Source: Clostridiales bacterium UBA6114
GTDB taxonomy: Bacteria > Bacillota > Clostridia > Oscillospirales > Butyricicoccaceae
DNA: 64,000 nucleotides
NCBI GenBank assembly: GCA_002423435.1
Contig: DIWE01000032.1
Location: forward strand, 24,181-88,180
Direction of reading: 5' to 3'
Under the pieces are notes generated by a model. That model had not been told where the DNA came from, did no database searches, and saw only the letters and a list, made by a program, of their open reading frames with translations. This document shows positions 23,956 to 32,264 of this stretch, piece by piece. The position numbers and the translations under genes are program-made. Each line of letters opens with the position of its first letter. The stretch's first letter is position 1.

Positions 23956-24282
23956 ATGTTACTTGTAAGAGCCATTGTAAGACCCGAAAAGACCGGAATT
24001 ATTTTGTCGGAGCTGCTCGCCGGCGGCTTCCCCGCCGTGACCAAAATGGACGTTTACGGGCGCGGAAAGCAGAAGGGGATCACGGTCGGGGAGATCCATT
24101 ATGACGAGATCCCGAAGGAAATGCTGCTCGTCGTGGTAAACGACGAGGATAAGGACGACGTTGTTAAAATCATCCTGCGCAATGCAAAGACCGGCGTAAA
24201 CGGGACGTTCGGCGACGGCAGGATTTTTATAAGTCCCGTTGAGGAAGCGTATACGATCAGCACCGGCAAAAAGGGTCTGTAA
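23956..24282 (+). CDS. nifI1: Nitrogen regulatory PII-like protein NifI1
   Basis: PII-family protein of 108 residues. In archaea and anaerobes NifI1 and NifI2 form a complex that binds NifDK and blocks activity; 2-oxoglutarate and ATP release it. Seen: VRAIVRPEKTG start, the AVTKMDVYGRGKQKGI T-loop-like segment, and the C-terminal GDGRIFISPVEEAYTI strand. The T-loop lacks the usual Tyr51 uridylylation context. It lies between nifH and nifD, exactly as in the methanogen/clostridial order, with its partner 13 bases downstream. Confidence 0.92.
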   Translation: MLLVRAIVRPEKTGIILSELLAGGFPAVTKMDVYGRGKQKGITVGEIHYDEIPKEMLLVVVNDEDKDDVVKIILRNAKTGVNGTFGDGRIFISPVEEAYTISTGKKGL

Positions 24283-24295
24283 AAGGAGAATCCAT

Positions 24296-24682
24296 ATGAA
24301 AGAAGTCATGGCTTTGATCCGTCTGAACATGGTAAACCCGACGAAAGAAGCGCTCGCCAAAGCCGGTTTTCCCTCCTTTACCTGCCGCAAATGCCTGGGA
24401 AGAGGCAAAAAAAGCGTCGACGGGGCGGTCGTCCAGGCGGTGATTGATACGGGAGAGCTGCCGATGTCCCCTGTGGGGGAGCATCTGACCGAGGTGCGCA
24501 GGCTGATCCCGAAGAGGTTTTTCAGCGTGGTCGTCAACGACGACCAGGTGGAAAAAGCGGTGAAAACCATCATTGAGGTCAATCAGACCGGCAATCCCGG
24601 CGACGGCAAGATCTTTATCATGCCCGTCTGCGAAACATATAAGGTCAGAACGGGCGAGGGCAGTACCGATAAAATCAATTAG
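24296..24682 (+). CDS. nifI2: Nitrogen regulatory PII-like protein NifI2
   Basis: Partner of NifI1 in post-translational switch-off. Starts at ATG 24296 with AAAGGAGAA 5-6 bases before; 128 residues. MKEVMALIRLNMVNPTKEAL, CRKCLGRGKK with a pair of cysteines, a long T-loop region around SVDGAVVQAVIDTGELPMSP, and GDGKIFIMPVCETYKVRTG. The upstream ORF extension (MRKRIRS...) is not family-like. It ends 3 bases before the nifD GTG, or 12 bases before the alternative TTG, and is surely co-transcribed. Confidence 0.92.
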   Translation: MKEVMALIRLNMVNPTKEALAKAGFPSFTCRKCLGRGKKSVDGAVVQAVIDTGELPMSPVGEHLTEVRRLIPKRFFSVVVNDDQVEKAVKTIIEVNQTGNPGDGKIFIMPVCETYKVRTGEGSTDKIN

Positions 24683-24685
24683 GGG

Positions 24686-26287
24686 GTGGGGGATTTGAAT
24701 GAGAAGGCGAGAATCCTTGAAAAGTACAGCGCGAGAGTCTATAAAAACCGCAAGGAGCATCTGATTCAGGTCGAGGACTCCCCGAGCGCCCAGAGCATTT
24801 CAGCGAACACCCGGTCGGTTCCCGGCATCATGACCAACCGCGGCTGCTGCTATGCAGGCTGCAAAGGCGTGGTTTTGGGCCCGCTCAAGGACGTCGCGGT
24901 GATCACGCACGGCCCCATCGGCTGCGGCTTTTATTCCTGGGGCACGAGGCGGCACAAGGGAAAAGTGGAGGATGGAAGGAATTTTCTCCAGTACTGCTTC
25001 TCTACCGACATGCAGGAGCCGGACATCGTTTTCGGCGGGGAAAAGAAATTAAAACAGGCGATTTCCGAGGTCTGCGCCATCTTTCACCCGAAATGCGTCA
25101 TGATCTGCTCCACCTGCCCGGTCGGGCTGATCGGCGACGACATCCACGCGGTCGCGGCCTGGGCGGAAAAGGAGTTCGGCGTCCAGTGCATCGCTTACAG
25201 CTGCGAGGGCTACAAGGGCGTCAGCCAGTCGGGCGGCCACCATATCGCGAACAACGGCCTGATGAGGCACGTCATCGGAACGGGAGACGCCCCGCCGGCC
25301 AAAAGATATTCGGTCAACATCCTCGGCGAGTACAACATCGGCGGCGACGGCTGGGAGACGTCGCGCATCCTAAAGCGGATCGGCTACGACATCGTCTCGG
25401 TCTTCACGGGCGACGGCAGCTATGAGGAGCTGAGAAACGCCCACACCGCGAGCCTGAATCTGGTCCAGTGCCACCGCTCCATCAACTATATCGCCGAGAT
25501 GATGAAAACAAAATTCAATATCGACTGGTTAAAGGTCAATTTTATCGGCGTCGGCGCCACGATCAGATCCCTGCGCGATATGGCGCAGTACTTCGGGGAC
25601 CGGGAGCTTAGCGACAGGACCGAAGAGGTGATCGCCGACGAGCTTTCCGAGATCTTCGACGACGTGGAGTATTACAAGAGCAAATTAAAGGGCAAAACTG
25701 CGGCCGTGTTCGTCGGCGGATCGCGCTCCCACCATTACCAGAATCTGCTGGCGGATTTCGGCGTTGAAACGGTCATCGCGGGCTACGAGTTCGCCCACAG
25801 GGACGACTACGAGGGCCGCGAGGTCATACCCGAAATCAAGGAGGACGCCGACAGCAAAAACATCGAGCAGATCACGGTGACGCCCGACCCCGAGAAATAC
25901 AGGGTGGTCCTCTCCGAGGAAAAGGCGGTCGAATTAAAGGGAAAAATCCCGCTCGAAAAATACTCGGGCATGATCCGGGAGATGAAAAACGGCGCGATCG
26001 TGGTCGACGACTTCAACCATTATGAGACGGAGGAGCTTTTGCGGATCGTAAAGCCGGACATTTTCTTCTCCGGGATCAAGGACAGATACATCCTGCAAAA
26101 AGCGGGGACCGTTTCAAGGCAGATGCATTCCTACGACTACAGCGGGCCTTACGCAGGCTTTCGCGGCGCCGTCAATTTCGCAAAGGACATCACGATGGCG
26201 CTTTACGCGCCCGCATGGGGGTTTGTCACCCCACCCTGGAAACTTAATCCCACGCTCGAGGGGACTTTAACCGGAGGTGACGACTGA
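24686..26287 (+). CDS. nifD: Nitrogenase MoFe protein alpha chain
   Basis: Alpha subunit of dinitrogenase; holds FeMo-co and half of the P-cluster. Numbered from GTG 24686: P-cluster ligands Cys54 (NRGC), Cys80 (GPIGC) and Cys144 (STCPVG); cofactor ligands Cys262 (LVQCHRS) and His481 (RQMHSYDYSG); Gln181 and His185 of SQSGGHHIAN near the active site. 533 residues; it contains an insertion of about 50 residues (about 375-430) that is also known in C. pasteurianum NifD. The start is uncertain: TTG 24695 is better placed after the GGGGGTGGGGG run. Its stop overlaps nifK by one base (TGATG). Confidence 0.95.
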   Translation: MGDLNEKARILEKYSARVYKNRKEHLIQVEDSPSAQSISANTRSVPGIMTNRGCCYAGCKGVVLGPLKDVAVITHGPIGCGFYSWGTRRHKGKVEDGRNFLQYCFSTDMQEPDIVFGGEKKLKQAISEVCAIFHPKCVMICSTCPVGLIGDDIHAVAAWAEKEFGVQCIAYSCEGYKGVSQSGGHHIANNGLMRHVIGTGDAPPAKRYSVNILGEYNIGGDGWETSRILKRIGYDIVSVFTGDGSYEELRNAHTASLNLVQCHRSINYIAEMMKTKFNIDWLKVNFIGVGATIRSLRDMAQYFGDRELSDRTEEVIADELSEIFDDVEYYKSKLKGKTAAVFVGGSRSHHYQNLLADFGVETVIAGYEFAHRDDYEGREVIPEIKEDADSKNIEQITVTPDPEKYRVVLSEEKAVELKGKIPLEKYSGMIREMKNGAIVVDDFNHYETEELLRIVKPDIFFSGIKDRYILQKAGTVSRQMHSYDYSGPYAGFRGAVNFAKDITMALYAPAWGFVTPPWKLNPTLEGTLTGGDD

Positions 26288-27651
26288 TGCTTGACATGAC
26301 GACAAAGGAAATGATAGACCGCAGCGGGATCATCATCAATCCCTGCAAGACCTGCCAGCCGGTAGGCGCGATCTACGCGGCGCTCGGGGTGCACAGGTGC
26401 ATGCCCCACAGCCACGGCTCCCAGGGCTGCGTCTCCTTTCATCGGATGTACCTGACCCGCCATTTCAAGGAACCGGCCATCGCGTCGACGAGCTCGTTTA
26501 CCGAGGGCGCGTCGGTGTTCGGCGGCGGCAGCAACCTAAAGACGGCCGTCAAGAACATATTCGACATCTACGACCCCGACATCATCGCCGTGCACACCAC
26601 CTGCCTGAGCGAGACGATCGGCGACGATTTAAACGCGTACATTCAGGATATGGATATCCCGGACGGAAAATTTGTGATCCACACAAACACGCCGAGTTAT
26701 GTCGGCTCCCATATCAGCGGCTTTTCCAACATGATGTGCGGGTTTATCAAGTACCTCTCGAAGTCGACGGATGCAAAAAACGGCAGGGCGGCCATCTTTC
26801 CCGGCTTTGTAAACCCCGGCGACATCCGGGAGGTCAAGAGGCTCGCGGAGCTCATGGGCGTCGGATACACGATGTTCCCCGATACAAGCGGGGTCATGGA
26901 CGCGCCGATGACGGGGAAATACGAAATGTACCCGAGGGGAGGAACGACCATCCCGGAAATCGTCTCGCTCGGCGACTGCGACAGGGCGTTCGGCCTCGGC
27001 GTCATTACAAACGAGCAGCCGGCAAAGGACCTGGAGAGAAAATGCTCTGTTCCGTACTCGCTTTTAAGGCTCCCGATCGGCGTCGCCGCGACGGACGAAT
27101 TTATATCGGCCCTTTCGCACTATTCGAAAAACGAGGTGCCCTATCCCCTCGAGGAGGAGCGGGGACAGCTTGTCGACATCATGCTCGACGCCCACCAGTA
27201 TTACTACAAAAAGAGCGTGGCGATCTACGGCGACCCGGACACCGTGCTCGGGCTCACAAGCCTTGTGCTCGAGATGGGCATGATCCCGAAATACGTTCTG
27301 ACCGGCACGACGAAGGAGGATTTTGTGCGCATGTCCGAAAGCCTGTTTTTGGCGTACGGCGTCGACGGCTGCAGGGCCAAGGCCGCGGGCGACCTGTTTT
27401 TGCTGCACCAGTGGATCAAAAACGATCCGGTGGACCTCATGATCGGCGGCACCCACGGAAAGCAGATCGCAAGGGCGGAAAACATCCCCCTGATACGCGC
27501 CGGCTTCCCGATCATCGACCGGTACGTCCATTCCTATATGCCGATCGTCGGCTACAGGGGCGCGATGCGCCTGATCGAGATGATATCAAATGCCCTGATG
27601 GATCAGCAGGACCGCGACTGCGCGGATGAAGACGTCGAAATAGTAATGTAA
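26287..27651 (+). CDS. nifK: Nitrogenase MoFe protein beta chain
   Basis: Beta subunit of dinitrogenase. P-cluster ligands Cys23 (KTCQPVG), Cys48 (HGSQGC) and Cys106 (TTCLSET). 454 residues, lacking the 50-residue N-terminal arm seen in proteobacteria, as in clostridia. RHFKEPAIASTSSFTEGASV and NTPSYVGSHISGF are close to the clostridial protein. Starts at ATG 26287 with GGAGGTGA upstream, overlapping nifD, so the two are translated in a coupled way. No delta subunit gene lies between them, which argues for the molybdenum type. Confidence 0.95.
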   Translation: MLDMTTKEMIDRSGIIINPCKTCQPVGAIYAALGVHRCMPHSHGSQGCVSFHRMYLTRHFKEPAIASTSSFTEGASVFGGGSNLKTAVKNIFDIYDPDIIAVHTTCLSETIGDDLNAYIQDMDIPDGKFVIHTNTPSYVGSHISGFSNMMCGFIKYLSKSTDAKNGRAAIFPGFVNPGDIREVKRLAELMGVGYTMFPDTSGVMDAPMTGKYEMYPRGGTTIPEIVSLGDCDRAFGLGVITNEQPAKDLERKCSVPYSLLRLPIGVAATDEFISALSHYSKNEVPYPLEEERGQLVDIMLDAHQYYYKKSVAIYGDPDTVLGLTSLVLEMGMIPKYVLTGTTKEDFVRMSESLFLAYGVDGCRAKAAGDLFLLHQWIKNDPVDLMIGGTHGKQIARAENIPLIRAGFPIIDRYVHSYMPIVGYRGAMRLIEMISNALMDQQDRDCADEDVEIVM

Positions 27652-27677
27652 TCACAGGTAACAAAGCTTATAGCGAT

Positions 27678-27721
27678 ACACGCCGCAAAGGAGCGAGCTC
27701 TCCTGGCGGCGTGTGTTTTTT
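27678..27721 (+). terminator. Intrinsic terminator between nifK and nifE
   Basis: ACACGCCGC (27678-27686) and GCGGCGTGT (27706-27714), with an inner stem AGGAG/CTCCT, then G and TTTTTT (27716-27721). The ribosome binding site of nifE begins right after the T-tract. It should lower expression of the cofactor-assembly genes relative to nifHDK, or be controlled. Confidence 0.85.
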
Positions 27722-27736
27722 AAGGAGGGAAATCCG

Positions 27737-29086
27737 ATGCAAAAAAGCCAGATACTCGATGCTCGTTTAAGCTCGATTTTTGTCAAGGACGGCTGCCGTG
27801 ACGCTGGGATCGCCTGCGATAAGGAAAGCGTCTCGGGGGCGGTGAGCCAGCGGGCCTGCGTTTACTGCGGCGCGAGGGTCGTGTTAAACCCAGTGACCGA
27901 CGCGTTTCATATCGTCCACGGCCCGATCGGCTGCGCGAGCTATACCTGGGATATCAGGGGCAGCCTCTCGAGCGGCTCGGAGCTTTACCGAAACAGCTTT
28001 TCAACCGACCTGCGCGAAAAGGACGTGGTATTCGGCGGGGAGAAAAAGCTGGCTGCCGCGATCGACGAGGTCGTTTTAAAACACCGCCCAAAGCTGATTT
28101 TCGTCTATGCCACCTGCATCGTCGGCGTTATCGGCGACGATATCGAGGCGGTGTGCGCCCAGGCGGAGAAAAAGTACCATATCCGCGTGATCCCCGTGAA
28201 GGCGCCGGGCTTTTCCGGCACAAAATCGCTCGGCTACAAAATGGCGTGCAATGCGCTGATGGAGCTTATAAGGCCCCACGCGGGCGGCGGGGAACGAAAG
28301 GGGGTCAATATCCTGGGCGACTTCAACCTCGCGGGAGAGATGTGGATCATCAGAAGCTACCTCGAAACCATCGGGCTTCAGGTGGTTTCCACCATCACGG
28401 GCGACGCCTCCTACGAAACCCTGATCAAAGCGCCGTCCGCCGAGCTGAATCTCGTCCAGTGCGCCGGGTCGAGCACCTATCTCGCGACGATGATGGAGGA
28501 GGAGCTCAATATCCCGTATCTGAAGGTCAGCTTTTTCGGCGTCGAGGACACCACGAGCTCCTTAATCCGCATCGCCCAGGCGACGGGTGACGACGCGTGC
28601 GTTAAAAGGGCCGTGGAATTCACAACCTTCCAGAAGAGAAGGCTTCAAAGCTTTCTCGACCAGTACAGGCCGAATTTCAAGGGCAAAAAGGCCGCGATCT
28701 ATGTCGGCGGCGGGTTTAAGGCGATCTCGCTGATCCGGGAGTTCAACGAGCTCGGCATCGAGACCGTGGTGGTCGGCACCCAGACCGGAAAAAAGGACGA
28801 TTACGAGGTGATCGGCAATCTGGTGGGGGATAACGCCGTAGTTTTAGACGACGCAAACCCGTCGGAGCTCGAGATGTTCATGAAGGAAAAGGGAGCCGAC
28901 ATCCTCGTCGGCGGCGTGAAGGAACGGCCGCTCGCCTATAAGCTCGGCATCGCGTTTTGCGACCACAACCACGAGCGAAAGCACCCGCTGGCGGGCTACG
29001 ACGGCGTAATAAACTTTGTAAAGGAAATAAACCTGAGCATCAACAGCCCGGTCTGGAAACAGAGAGGAACATCCATCATTGCCTGA
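27737..29086 (+). CDS. nifE: FeMo-co scaffold protein NifE
   Basis: With NifN forms the scaffold on which the NifB cofactor is matured with Mo and homocitrate. 449 residues from ATG 27737, six bases after AAGGAGGGAAA. Cysteines in RACVYCGARVV, HGPIGCASYTWDIRG and YATCIVGVIGDD correspond to the P-cluster-like 4Fe-4S ligands; AELNLVQCAGSSTY holds the counterpart of the cofactor Cys. The WDIRGS motif distinguishes it from NifD (WGTRR). Preceded by the intra-operon terminator. Confidence 0.94.
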   Translation: MQKSQILDARLSSIFVKDGCRDAGIACDKESVSGAVSQRACVYCGARVVLNPVTDAFHIVHGPIGCASYTWDIRGSLSSGSELYRNSFSTDLREKDVVFGGEKKLAAAIDEVVLKHRPKLIFVYATCIVGVIGDDIEAVCAQAEKKYHIRVIPVKAPGFSGTKSLGYKMACNALMELIRPHAGGGERKGVNILGDFNLAGEMWIIRSYLETIGLQVVSTITGDASYETLIKAPSAELNLVQCAGSSTYLATMMEEELNIPYLKVSFFGVEDTTSSLIRIAQATGDDACVKRAVEFTTFQKRRLQSFLDQYRPNFKGKKAAIYVGGGFKAISLIREFNELGIETVVVGTQTGKKDDYEVIGNLVGDNAVVLDDANPSELEMFMKEKGADILVGGVKERPLAYKLGIAFCDHNHERKHPLAGYDGVINFVKEINLSINSPVWKQRGTSIIA

Positions 29087-29122
29087 AAAACCGGCGTAAA
29101 CCCCATCAGCAAGGAGGGCCCT

Positions 29123-31759
29123 ATGAACGCAAATCTCGTAAACCTGAACGTAAACCCGTGCAAAATGTGCATGCCGATGGGCGCCGTGACCGCCCTGTAC
29201 GGAATCCAGAAGTGCATGTCCATCCTGCACGGCTCCCAGGGGTGCAGCACCTATATCCGCCGGCACATGGCGACCCACTACAACGAGCCCGCCGATATCG
29301 CGTCGTCGTCGCTTACCGAGGAAGGGACGGTTTTCGGCGGAGCGGGAAACCTCATAAAGGGGCTTGAAAACCTGATCAAGCTGTACAACCCGGAGGTGAT
29401 CGGCGTGCCGACAAGCTGCCTCGCCGAGACGATCGGCGAGGACGTCCCCCGCATTATCCGGGATTTTTATAAGACCCACCCGGATGTTAAGGTCAAAATT
29501 ATCCCCGTCTCCAGCCCGGGCTATGGCGGCACGCAGTACGAGGGCTTCTTCAGAGCCCTGCGCGCTGTCGTCGAAAGCGTCGAAATGGAGGGGGAGAAAA
29601 ACAGCAGGGTCAATATCGTGACCGGCATTCTTTCCCCGGCGGACACCCGGTATTTAAAAGGCCTGCTAGGCCGGATGGGCATCGACTACATCCTGCTGCC
29701 CGACCTTTCGGATAACCTGGACGGCGTGCACGCAGAGGAATACGAAAGGCTCCCGAAGGGCGGGACCCCGATCCGGGATATCGCGAAAATGGCCGGGGCG
29801 AGGGCGACGATCGAGCTTTCCGCCTTTGTAAGCGGCGAATGCTCCCCCGGGGAATATTTAAGACAGCGCTATGGCATCGAGCTGATCAGGATGAACCCGC
29901 CGGTGTCGCTTCGGGATACCGACGCCTTTGTCCGGGCGCTTTGCAGGCTGGGCGGGGCGGTGCCGGAAGACCTTTCGCAGGAGCGCGGCCGGTTTTTAGA
30001 CGCTATGATCGATTCCCACAAATATAACGCCGAGGGCAGGGCGGCCGTCTTCGGCGAGCCGGATTTTGTCTACTGCGTCTCGCGGCTCCTCTGCGAGAAC
30101 GGGACCATCCCCGTCGTCTGCGCGACGGGCGGCGTATGTCCCTCGCTCAAGTTAAAGCTCATTCCCGACATCGAAGAGGCCGCAAGGCCGATGTTCGTGC
30201 AGAAATACGAAGTCCTCGACGACACCGATTTCGACGAAATTGAAAAAAAGATCCTCGACTGCGGCGCGAATATTTTGATCGGAAATTCCGACGGCCGCAG
30301 GATTTCGGAGAAATATGAGATCGAGCTTGTCCGCTGCGGCTTCCCGATCCACGACCGGACCGGTGGCCAGAGGGTCAGAATGCTCGGCTACGAAGGCGCT
30401 CTCGTGCTTTTGGACCGGATCACAAACACGCTTCTTGGAAATAAGGAAACCCGCTTTCGCAAGGAGCTGTTTCATCGTTATTATAGAGCTCCGGAAGGGG
30501 AAAGAGCCCTCTCGCTTCCCCTCCGGGACAAAAAAGCAAGGGCCGGCGAAAGGACCGAAACTCATCCATGCTTCGGCGCGAAGGCGGCGGACTGCGCGAG
30601 AATCCATCTGCCGGTGGCGCCAAAATGCAATATCCAGTGCAACTACTGCATCAGAAAATACGACTGTCCGAACGAAAGCCGTCCGGGCGTCGCTTCGAAA
30701 ATTCTTACTCCGGAAGAGGCCTTTCGCAAATACGTCCTTGCAAAGGAAGAGCTTCCGAACCTGACGGTCGTCGGGATCGCGGGCCCGGGCGACGCCCTTG
30801 CCGATTTTGAAAATACCGGAAAAACGCTTGCGCTGATCCGGGAATACGATCCGGACGTCACCTTCTGCCTTTCGACAAACGGGCTTCTGCTCCCGCTTTA
30901 CGCCGGGGAGCTGATCCGGCTCGGGGTGTCCCACGTGACCGTCACCCTAAACGCGGTCGACCCGGAAATCGGCGCGGGGATCTACAAATTCGTCGATTTC
31001 TGCGGGACGCGGTACGAGGGCGTTTCGGGCGCGGCCGTCCTCCTTGCAAACCAGCTCTCCGGCCTTCGGTATCTGACTTCGAAAGGCGTTGTCTGCAAGG
31101 TAAACACGGTCCTCTTGAAAGGGATCAATGAAGACCATGTGGAAGAGGTGGTCAAAAAGGCGAGCGAGCTGGGCTGCGAGCTTACGAACATTATGCAGCT
31201 GATCCCGGTAAGAGGGAGCGCGTTTGAAAGCCTCCCCTTGGTCAGCAACCGCGAGATTGTCGCCCTGCGCAAAAAGTGCGAGGTCCATATAAGGCAAATG
31301 CACCATTGCAGGCAATGCCGCGCCGACGCCATAGGCACGCTCGACGAGGATCGGTCCATCGCCTTTGAGGAGGGCTGTGCCTCCTGCGGAGGGTTTTCCC
31401 GCGGCGGTGAGGAAAAGGGCCCCGCGGTCAGGAAATACGCCGTCGCCTCAAAGAGCGGGATGCTCGTCGACCAGCACTTCGGGCATGCGGACGAGTTTTA
31501 TATTTATGAAAGCGACGGCGAAAACGTCCGCTTTAAGGAAAAGCGAAACGTCAGAAAATATTGCTCCGGCGCGGAGCTTTGTGACGAGGAAATCGACAAA
31601 ATGGACCTGATCCTGGGGGCGGTGGGCGACTGCGACGGGATCCTGGTCCTGAGGATCGGCGAGGTCCCGTTAAAACGGCTGAAGGATGCCGGAATCCCCG
31701 TTTTTACAACCTATGACAGAATCGAAAACGCCGTGGTCAAGGCGGCAAAGGGAGGATAA
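29123..31759 (+). CDS. nifN-nifB: NifN-NifB fusion with C-terminal NifX-like domain
   Basis: 878 residues, three domains. Residues 1-435 are NifN (NPCKMCMPMGAV with Cys13/16, LHGSQGC at Cys41, TSCLAETIGED at Cys99). Residues about 490-750 are the NifB radical SAM enzyme with the cluster motif CNIQCNYC (Cys502, 506, 509), VGIAGPGD, and cysteines CRQCRADAIG. Residues about 765-878 resemble NifX/NafY (VASKSGMLVDQHFGHADEFY). NifB makes the 8Fe-9S-C precursor with SAM; joined to NifN it may pass it directly to the scaffold. The same fusion is known in C. pasteurianum. ATG 29123 follows AAGGAGGG. Confidence 0.95.
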   Translation: MNANLVNLNVNPCKMCMPMGAVTALYGIQKCMSILHGSQGCSTYIRRHMATHYNEPADIASSSLTEEGTVFGGAGNLIKGLENLIKLYNPEVIGVPTSCLAETIGEDVPRIIRDFYKTHPDVKVKIIPVSSPGYGGTQYEGFFRALRAVVESVEMEGEKNSRVNIVTGILSPADTRYLKGLLGRMGIDYILLPDLSDNLDGVHAEEYERLPKGGTPIRDIAKMAGARATIELSAFVSGECSPGEYLRQRYGIELIRMNPPVSLRDTDAFVRALCRLGGAVPEDLSQERGRFLDAMIDSHKYNAEGRAAVFGEPDFVYCVSRLLCENGTIPVVCATGGVCPSLKLKLIPDIEEAARPMFVQKYEVLDDTDFDEIEKKILDCGANILIGNSDGRRISEKYEIELVRCGFPIHDRTGGQRVRMLGYEGALVLLDRITNTLLGNKETRFRKELFHRYYRAPEGERALSLPLRDKKARAGERTETHPCFGAKAADCARIHLPVAPKCNIQCNYCIRKYDCPNESRPGVASKILTPEEAFRKYVLAKEELPNLTVVGIAGPGDALADFENTGKTLALIREYDPDVTFCLSTNGLLLPLYAGELIRLGVSHVTVTLNAVDPEIGAGIYKFVDFCGTRYEGVSGAAVLLANQLSGLRYLTSKGVVCKVNTVLLKGINEDHVEEVVKKASELGCELTNIMQLIPVRGSAFESLPLVSNREIVALRKKCEVHIRQMHHCRQCRADAIGTLDEDRSIAFEEGCASCGGFSRGGEEKGPAVRKYAVASKSGMLVDQHFGHADEFYIYESDGENVRFKEKRNVRKYCSGAELCDEEIDKMDLILGAVGDCDGILVLRIGEVPLKRLKDAGIPVFTTYDRIENAVVKAAKGG

Positions 31760-31762
31760 AAA

Positions 31763-32071
31763 ATGGTAAGTCCCAAATACCACGTTTTCATATGCACGAG
31801 CTGCCGCACAAACGGTGCGCAAAAAGGCTTCTGCTGTTCGAAGGGAAGCGTCGACCTCGTCGAGCGGTTCATGGAGGAAATCGAGGATCGGGACCTGTCC
31901 GGCGACGTGATGGTGACAAACACCGGCTGCTTCGGCATCTGTAACCGAGGGCCGATTGCCGTCGTGTACCCGGAAGGGACCTGGTACGGAAACCTAAAGC
32001 CCGACGATATTGAAAAGATCGTCGAGCGGCACATGGAAAACGGGGAGGTCGTGAAAGAGCTTCAGATATAG
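31763..32071 (+). CDS. Thioredoxin-like [2Fe-2S] ferredoxin
   Basis: 102 residues; Cys11, Cys24, Cys56 and Cys60 match the cluster ligands of the C. pasteurianum [2Fe-2S] ferredoxin, and VTNTGCFGICNRGPIAVVYP and WYGNLKPDDIEKIVE fit this family. Cys14 and Cys25 are extra. In C. pasteurianum this protein is induced with nif and is reported to interact with the MoFe protein; its exact electron-transfer role is not settled. It starts 3 bases after nifN-B, so it belongs to the operon; its symbol is not standard. Confidence 0.93.
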   Translation: MVSPKYHVFICTSCRTNGAQKGFCCSKGSVDLVERFMEEIEDRDLSGDVMVTNTGCFGICNRGPIAVVYPEGTWYGNLKPDDIEKIVERHMENGEVVKELQI

Positions 32072-32083
32072 CCGGTTTTTTAT

Positions 32084-32244
32084 GGAAATACTGATTAATC
32101 CAGCGCGAGTGGATTTGCGAGAGATTTTTCGCCCATGCAAGGCGGAAAAGGCGAGAATATCCGTTGATATTTAAGTCTTTGACAACGAAACGGGGGCTGA
32201 AAAGATCCGAAATGCCGCCGTACTCGGATTAAATCAGTGTTTCC
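32084..32244. mobile_element. 161-bp MITE-like repeat, copy 1
   Basis: Begins GGAAATACTGATTAATCC and ends GGATTAAATCAGTGTTTCC; the ends are imperfect inverted repeats of about 20 bases. A second copy at 56630-56790 has the same length and differs at about 7 of 161 positions. It separates the ferredoxin gene from nifV-omega and has no ORF. The flanks are TTAT and TTAG, so no clear target duplication. Confidence 0.8.
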
Positions 32245-32264
32245 TTAGATGGGAGGAAGCGGTT

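Noticed and set aside
26397..27629. Long ORF of 410 codons inside nifK in another frame
   Set aside because: Arg/His/Gly-rich translation of a high-G+C shadow frame, no ribosome binding site, fully inside a certain gene.
24686..27651. Nitrogenase of the Fe-only (anf) or V type
   Set aside because: anfO upstream suggested it, but no delta subunit gene lies between the alpha and beta genes, and the alpha and beta sequences follow clostridial NifD (RQMHSYDYSGPYAG, insertion near 375-430) and NifK. NifE, NifN and split NifV also fit the Mo type.
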